Below, piece by piece: positions 59,382 through 63,245 of a stretch of 63,245 nucleotides of DNA. The position numbers and the translations under genes were made by a program. The stretch lies in the NCBI GenBank assembly GCA_015259035.1, contig JABZHC010000003.1, positions 1 through 63,245 on the forward strand, given 5' to 3'. Numbering within the stretch: position 1 is the stretch's first letter; every line of letters starts with the position of its first letter. The notes beneath the pieces are model-generated. The model was not told the DNA's origin and ran no database searches. It saw only the letters and a program-made list of their open reading frames with translations. The stretch is from Atopobium sp. (lineage in GTDB: Bacteria; Actinomycetota; Coriobacteriia; Coriobacteriales; Atopobiaceae).

Positions 59382-60116
59382 GGCAATGAGCAGCAATATT
59401 GGTTGGTGCAAAATATAAACGATAAGCGAATGTTTTCCCATTTCTGTTATAAGGGGAAGGGAAAATGTTTTGATCCAGTTAGGATAGCCTTCTGCCTTGA
59501 ACTGTCTGTTAAACGCAGCTCCACTTACATACAAGAATAAATAGGGGAGCAATGGATAGTAATCTCCAGATGAAAAAGTTGGAGAAGGAAATCCCGCCCA
59601 GGCTAAATACGGTGTTTGATACAACTCTTTAGGTAACGAGAAAACTATGTTACCTATACCAATGTGACCAGCAGAAATTGGAATGCAGATAACAAATAAC
59701 AAAAGAAAAAGAATTGCCGCTGCATACCCTTTGGGCGGAATAGCGAAACGTGAAATAAGAGCTTCTACCAAGGTGCATGAAGCCATGCAGAAGAAAATTC
59801 CAAAGTTAATAGGAGTATCAATATTTGCAAAGGTAGTAGCTGCGAATATTGCAAGAGCAACAAGCCCGTAAACACCTGCTCGCTTAAAGGAATTTTTTGA
59901 AAAAGCACACATGCAGCCAGCAATAAAAATAAAGGGATACGAAATTGAAGGCACCCAAATTTGCATGACTAAAGGAGTAAACCACGTAAGCTTGATGTGA
60001 GAGATAAAGAACAAATCATAGGTAAAGTGAAACAGTATCATTGATACCACTGAGATTCCTCGAATAGTATCAAAGAAAGTTACTCTACCTTTGGATTGTT
60101 CTAATTCCACACCCAT
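59352..60116 (-). CDS. DUF1624 / heparan-alpha-glucosaminide N-acetyltransferase-like membrane protein
   Basis: A 254-residue integral membrane protein with about seven helices. The start RVTFFDTIRGISVVSMILFHF (a DxxRG-x-x motif with conserved His) is the signature of DUF1624 membrane acyltransferase-like proteins, and the C-terminal GKHSLIVYILHQP is typical. Such proteins may acetylate cell-surface sugars, but most are uncharacterised. It lies 7 bases after the lexA stop, with no clear ribosome site, so translation may be coupled to lexA. Being downstream of lexA it could be SOS-induced. It overlaps hflX tail-to-tail. Confidence 0.85.
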   Translation of the reverse strand: MGVELEQSKGRVTFFDTIRGISVVSMILFHFTYDLFFISHIKLTWFTPLVMQIWVPSISYPFIFIAGCMCAFSKNSFKRAGVYGLVALAIFAATTFANIDTPINFGIFFCMASCTLVEALISRFAIPPKGYAAAILFLLLFVICIPISAGHIGIGNIVFSLPKELYQTPYLAWAGFPSPTFSSGDYYPLLPYLFLYVSGAAFNRQFKAEGYPNWIKTFSLPLITEMGKHSLIVYILHQPILLLIALFVSQNIVL

Positions 60117-60123
60117 ACTGTGA

Positions 60124-60777
60124 CTATGAAATTGATCTAATAAGTGCAGTAACCCTACCTAAAATGACAGGATTCTGTACGTAGATTGGCTCCATAAAAT
60201 CGTTTTCTGGCTGAAGACGAATACGATTATTTTCTCTATAGAATGTCTTAACAGTCGCAGAGTCATCAATGAGAGCAACAACGATTTCTCCGTCATGGGC
60301 ATCTTGCTGCTCTTTTACAACAATATAATCACCATCAAAAATACCAGCGTTAATCATTGATTCTCCACGTACGCGAAGAATGAAAGAGCTTGAATCTCCA
60401 ACAATGCTTGTTGGAAGAGATAGAGATTCCTCAACGTTTTGCTCAGCAAGAATAGGTGTGCCTGCAGCAACACGTCCTACAAGAGGAAGACTAATGACAT
60501 TATTAGCTACATCTTGCGTTACTGGAGCGAGCTTTGCTGCGTCAGAAGTGCTAGAAGCCTGGGGAACAATCTTCATAGTACGAGGCTTCTTTGGGTCTCT
60601 ATCAATAAGGCCAAACTGCTCCAGGACCTTTAGATGCATATGGACAGTTGAAGGAGATGCAAGATTAACAGCAGCACCAATCTCTCTTACTGAAGGGGGA
60701 TAGCCGTGTTGATCTGTGTATGAACAGATGTATTCATAAATTGCTGCCTGACGCTTGCTGAGTTTGCCCTTTGGCAT
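60124..60777 (-). CDS. lexA: SOS repressor LexA
   Basis: A 217-residue repressor. N-terminal winged helix (LSKRQAAIYEYICSY, PPSVREIGAAVNLASPSTVH), Ala105-Gly106 cleavage site in VGRVAAGTP, and latent peptidase residues Ser140 (RGESM) and Lys177 (TVKTFY). ATG with AGGAGG upstream on the minus strand. The promoter region has two LexA boxes on its side, indicating autorepression. Divergent from the LysM division-inhibitor gene. Confidence 0.97.
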   Translation of the reverse strand: MPKGKLSKRQAAIYEYICSYTDQHGYPPSVREIGAAVNLASPSTVHMHLKVLEQFGLIDRDPKKPRTMKIVPQASSTSDAAKLAPVTQDVANNVISLPLVGRVAAGTPILAEQNVEESLSLPTSIVGDSSSFILRVRGESMINAGIFDGDYIVVKEQQDAHDGEIVVALIDDSATVKTFYRENNRIRLQPENDFMEPIYVQNPVILGRVTALIRSIS

Positions 60778-60802
60778 ATGAGCCTCCTTTTTCTTTTTAG
60801 TA

Positions 60803-60841
60803 ATAATACACGTGTTCTAAAAATTAATCAAACGAATGTTC
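60803..60841 (-). promoter_or_regulatory. lexA promoter with two LexA boxes
   Basis: On the minus strand TTGATT (60826-60831) and TATTAT (60803-60808) are 17 bases apart. LexA-like boxes overlap the -10 (60806-60817, plus strand ATACACGTGTTC) and the -35 (60830-60841, AAACGAATGTTC). Both are one- or two-base variants of GAAC-N4-GTTC. Confidence 0.7.
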
Positions 60842-60850
60842 TATTTTTTC

Positions 60851-60893
60851 TTGACACGAACAAATGTACTACATATTATTAGTACAAACGTTC
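60851..60893 (+). promoter_or_regulatory. SOS promoter of the LysM division inhibitor with two LexA boxes
   Basis: TTGACA (60851-60856), 17-base spacer, TATTAT (60874-60879). One LexA box lies in the spacer (60858-60869, GAACAAATGTAC) and a second just past the -10 (60882-60893, GTACAAACGTTC). The -35, spacer length, -10 and box position are the same as in the recA promoter. Confidence 0.8.
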
Positions 60894-60931
60894 GGACATG
60901 ACTTTTTGTCCGGTGTATTAGATATAACTAG

Positions 60932-60953
60932 TTCCGTAAAAACTATTACGGAA
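60932..60953 (+). promoter_or_regulatory. 5' UTR hairpin overlapping the ribosome site of the SOS inhibitor
   Basis: An 8-bp perfect stem TTCCGTAA/TTACGGAA with a 6-base loop; the right arm includes the first bases of the GGAAGGA ribosome site, which may limit translation. Confidence 0.5.
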
Positions 60954-60962
60954 GGAAATGAT

Positions 60963-61409
60963 ATGAGGCGTATGTATCAGTCAAAGATGTATCAGGTTAA
61001 CGGCACTTCAGCACTTGCTTCTTATAAGCCTGCATTCAAGGTTATTGAAGGCGGCGCAAAGAAGGGTTCCGTTGCACCTCAGCTTGAGGAAGTCTCTTAC
61101 GTAAAGACGCTGACTAACAAAGAGGCTTTTATTGCAGGTCTTATTGTTACCGCATCATTTATTCTGATGTTTGCGATTTCTTTCCTTCGTACAACTGCTC
61201 TTAATTCATTTGCAACATCTGTAATGGATAGCGCTTCACAAACAATTACCGTTCAGAGCAATGATACGTTGTGGTCAATTGCAGAGAGCAACCCAATTGA
61301 GGGCGTCTCTACAGAGCAGCAAGTAAGTTGGATTAGAGAAAGAAATAATCTCGATTCTTCTCTTTTAAGAGCTGGACAAACCTTAGAGATTCCTTCTGTA
61401 TCTAAATAG
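60963..61409 (+). CDS. LysM-domain SOS cell-division inhibitor, YneA/DivS-like
   Basis: A 148-residue protein: basic N-terminal cytoplasmic part, one transmembrane helix (about residues 55-75), then an extracellular LysM domain (TITVQSNDTLWSIAESNP to LRAGQTLEIP, about 94-144). Single-pass LysM proteins divergent from lexA and upstream of nrdR are the YneA (Bacillus) and DivS/ChiZ (actinobacteria) type SOS division inhibitors. ATG at 60963 with GGAAGGA upstream; out-of-frame ATG at 60958 is ignored. Regulation by LexA is supported by two boxes. Assignment rests on architecture and context rather than strong sequence identity. Confidence 0.82.
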   Translation: MRRMYQSKMYQVNGTSALASYKPAFKVIEGGAKKGSVAPQLEEVSYVKTLTNKEAFIAGLIVTASFILMFAISFLRTTALNSFATSVMDSASQTITVQSNDTLWSIAESNPIEGVSTEQQVSWIRERNNLDSSLLRAGQTLEIPSVSK

Positions 61410-61506
61410 TAAATATTTATGTAAATTTCTCTCAGAATTCTGTGTTGATAGCAGTCAATACCTGCGTAAAATGGTATCTTCCTTTTATACGAAAAAAGGG
61501 GATTCC

Positions 61507-61953
61507 ATGCGTTGTCCAAAATGCGGTCACGAAGAGTCAAAGGTTATTGATTCTCGCTCATCTGAGAATAACGATGCCATTAGAAGGCGTCGCGAGTGCA
61601 TGTCCTGTAAGTTTCGTTTTACAACCTATGAGCGCTTAGAAGAGATTCCTATCACCGTTGTTAAGAAAGACGGTCACAAGGAGCCTTTTGATAGACAGAA
61701 GCTTATGAGAGGTCTTGTTGCTGCAACAGTAAAGAGAGATATCTCTGTTGCTTCTCTTGATCATTTTATTGATGGTATTGAGTCTCAGATTAGAGATAAG
61801 GGTCAATACGAGATTAAATCTGAAGATCTTGGAAGCATTGTGCTTAAAAACCTAGTAATGCTCGATAAAGTTGCATACATTAGGTTTGCTTCTGTCTATA
61901 GAGACTTCAAAGATGTTGATGAATTTAGCGCAGAATTAAGGAGCCTGAATTAA
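61507..61953 (+). CDS. nrdR: Transcriptional repressor NrdR
   Basis: Zinc-ribbon/ATP-cone repressor of ribonucleotide reductase genes. The 148-residue protein has zinc ligands CPKC (residues 3-6) and CMSC (31-34), and the ATP-cone (VVKKDGHKEPFDRQKLMRGL). The start MRCPKCGH at 61507 is invariant in the family, and AAAGGGGA lies upstream. The stop overlaps dut (TAATG). No ribonucleotide reductase gene is in the window. Confidence 0.96.
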   Translation: MRCPKCGHEESKVIDSRSSENNDAIRRRRECMSCKFRFTTYERLEEIPITVVKKDGHKEPFDRQKLMRGLVAATVKRDISVASLDHFIDGIESQIRDKGQYEIKSEDLGSIVLKNLVMLDKVAYIRFASVYRDFKDVDEFSAELRSLN

Positions 61954-62402
61954 TGAGCAATTTTGACATCCAGCTACCTATTAAACGCCTTGATCCTACT
62001 GTTGAGCTACCTTCGTACGCCTATACAGGAGACGCTGGATTAGATCTTAGAAGTGCTGAAGATGTTGATCTTGCTCCTTTTGAGCGCAAACTTATTTCCA
62101 CTGGTTTAGCTATTGCAATCCCTGATGGATACGCAGGATTTGTTCAGCCTAGAAGCGGTCTTGCCCTTAAAAAGGGCCTTTCTATGGCAAATACTCCAGG
62201 CCTTATTGATGCTCATTATCGCGGTGAGCTTAAGGTTTGCGCTATTAACCTCGATAGTAAAGAAACTATTCATATTGAGCGCGGCGAGCGCATTGCACAG
62301 CTTGTAATTCAGCAAGTTCCGGTTGTACAACTTGTTGAGGTTGATGAGCTTGACCAGACCGATCGCGGTACAGGCGGTTTTGGTTCAAGCGGTGTTCAAT
62401 AA
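61953..62402 (+). CDS. dut: Deoxyuridine 5'-triphosphate nucleotidohydrolase (dUTPase)
   Basis: Hydrolyses dUTP to dUMP, keeping uracil out of DNA. A 149-residue homotrimeric type dUTPase with all five motifs: GDAGLDLRS, PRSGLALKKG, GLIDAHYRGEL, RIAQLVI and the C-terminal RGTGGFGSSG. Coupled to nrdR, which fits dNTP-pool control. Confidence 0.96.
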   Translation: MSNFDIQLPIKRLDPTVELPSYAYTGDAGLDLRSAEDVDLAPFERKLISTGLAIAIPDGYAGFVQPRSGLALKKGLSMANTPGLIDAHYRGELKVCAINLDSKETIHIERGERIAQLVIQQVPVVQLVEVDELDQTDRGTGGFGSSGVQ

Positions 62403-62419
62403 TTTCTTATTTTGGTGAT

Positions 62420-62435
62420 AAGCGCTTCAGCGCTT
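62420..62435 (+). terminator. Short hairpin after dut
   Basis: AAGCGC-TTCA-GCGCTT, a 6-bp perfect stem without a T-run, 18 bases after the dut stop. Terminator function is doubtful. Confidence 0.3.
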
Positions 62436-62472
62436 GCATAAAGGAAAAGCCTCTTTAGGAAGGAAGAGCTTA

Positions 62473-63245
62473 ATGGAGAAGTTCTTTAAGGTAGCTGAGC
62501 GTGGCAGTAATCCCGCTCAAGAGTTTAGGGCTGGAATTACTACATTCCTCGCAATGGCATACATTATTGCAGTAAACCCAGCTCTTCTCGCTGCTGCAGG
62601 AGTTCCAGTTTCGGCAGCTATTACTGCTACCTGTCTTGGTGGCGGCATCATGACCATTTTGATGGGTCTGTTCTCTAACCGTCCACTTGCTTGCGCATCT
62701 GGTATGGGTGTAAACGCTGTTGTAGCTTTCTCTCTCACTCCAATTACTGGTGGAGATTGGCACGCATCAATGGCAGTTATCTTCATTGAAGGAATTGCTA
62801 TTCTTCTTTTAGTTCTCTGCGGCCTTCGTGAAGCAATCATGGATGCAATCCCTGTAAACCTACGCCACGCAATCTCAGTTGGCCTAGGTCTTTTTATTGC
62901 CATGATTGGTCTCAAGAACAGCGGTATTATTGTTGCTAATGAGTCCACACTTGTTGCTCTTGGCGATATCTTCTCTCCAACCTTTATCGTTGGTGTAATT
63001 TCCATTGTTGCAACAGTTGTTCTTTACTCTGCTCGTGTTAAGGGCTCCCTGCTTATCGGCATTATTCTTGCCGTACTTGCTGGTATTCCTCTTGGTGTTA
63101 CCGCAAGCCCTACAGGCATTGTTTCTGGCCTTGATTTCTCTACCTTTGGCGCACCATTCTTGACCGATAGTGCTGGTGTTATGGGTATTGTTAAGGCACT
63201 GACAACGCCAGTTCTTCTCGTCTTTGCATTCTCTTTGATGATGTC
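62473..63245 (+). CDS. NCS2-family purine (adenine/guanine/hypoxanthine) permease, 3' truncated by window
   Basis: The first 257 residues of an AdeP/PbuG/GhxP-type nucleobase permease: MEKFFKVAERGSNPAQEF, GITTFLAMAYIIAVNPALL, ASGMGVNAVVAFSLT, MDAIPVNLRHAISVGLGLFIAMIGLKNSGI. About seven helices are visible; the gene continues past the window edge. ATG with AGGAAGAG upstream, 70 bases after dut. The exact purine transported cannot be told from this part. Confidence 0.92.
   Translation, partial: MEKFFKVAERGSNPAQEFRAGITTFLAMAYIIAVNPALLAAAGVPVSAAITATCLGGGIMTILMGLFSNRPLACASGMGVNAVVAFSLTPITGGDWHASMAVIFIEGIAILLLVLCGLREAIMDAIPVNLRHAISVGLGLFIAMIGLKNSGIIVANESTLVALGDIFSPTFIVGVISIVATVVLYSARVKGSLLIGIILAVLAGIPLGVTASPTGIVSGLDFSTFGAPFLTDSAGVMGIVKALTTPVLLVFAFSLMM

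Overview
The window looks like a chromosomal segment of a low-to-mid GC actinobacterium of the class Coriobacteriia, most likely family Atopobiaceae (Lancefieldella/Atopobium type). The reasons are the actinobacterial order pyrF-mihF-gmk-rpoZ, Firmicutes-like RNA enzymes (RNase J, RNase Y), a SpoVS homologue beside miaB, class II GalT, and the lexA | LysM division inhibitor-nrdR arrangement. Species assignment is inference. There is no phage, insertion sequence, rRNA operon or CRISPR array; nearly everything is core chromosome.

Layout. 1-2.6 kb: the 3' end of dnaG, then rpoD and one tRNA-Asn. 2.9-7.5 kb: a galactose/methyl-galactoside ABC importer (mglB-mglA-mglC) whose permease has a roughly 220-residue charged helical N-terminal extension. 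7.5-8.1 kb: a convergent intergenic region holding two terminators and an array of about six 22-bp repeats in two opposed blocks. 8.1-12.05 kb (minus strand): the Leloir operon galM-galK-galT. 12.3-13.3 kb: a divergent LacI-family regulator. A shared 16-bp operator-like site lies before mglB, before galM and before the regulator, so uptake, catabolism and regulator look like one regulon. 13.4-14.5 kb: an orphan Wzt/TagH-like ATPase with an unusual N-terminal beta domain.

14.5-20 kb: a PyrR-attenuated de novo pyrimidine operon, pyrR-B-C-K-D-F (no carAB or pyrE), followed by mihF, gmk, rpoZ and thiI. 22.7-26.9 kb: competence genes comEA-comEC and holA, convergent with rpsT. 27.2-38.7 kb: a long translation, RNA and chaperone run: lepA, dus, hemW, a membrane-anchored DnaJ paralogue, dnaJ, mtaB, phoH, ybeY, dgkA, era, recO. 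38.8-47.3 kb: rpsO, pnp, rnj, ftsK, rodZ. 47.4-59.4 kb: yajQ, rimO, pgsA, pncC, recA, recX, rny, an undescribed GHKL ATPase, spoVS, miaB, miaA, hflX. 59.4-63.2 kb: a DUF1624 membrane protein and lexA on the minus strand, then the divergent SOS division inhibitor, nrdR, dut and the start of an NCS2 purine permease.

The genes fall into a few connected programmes: galactose use under one LacI-type regulator; pyrimidine synthesis under PyrR; an SOS circuit (lexA, recA, LysM inhibitor) with near-identical promoters carrying LexA boxes in the -35/-10 spacer; and a large RNA-processing set (RNase J, RNase Y, PNPase, YbeY, three methylthiotransferases). The best candidates for undescribed biology are the rny-GHKL-spoVS-miaB module, the membrane DnaJ, the extended MglC, the helically phased repeat array at 7.7-7.95 kb, and the strong over-representation of the word TTTCTCGCCA.
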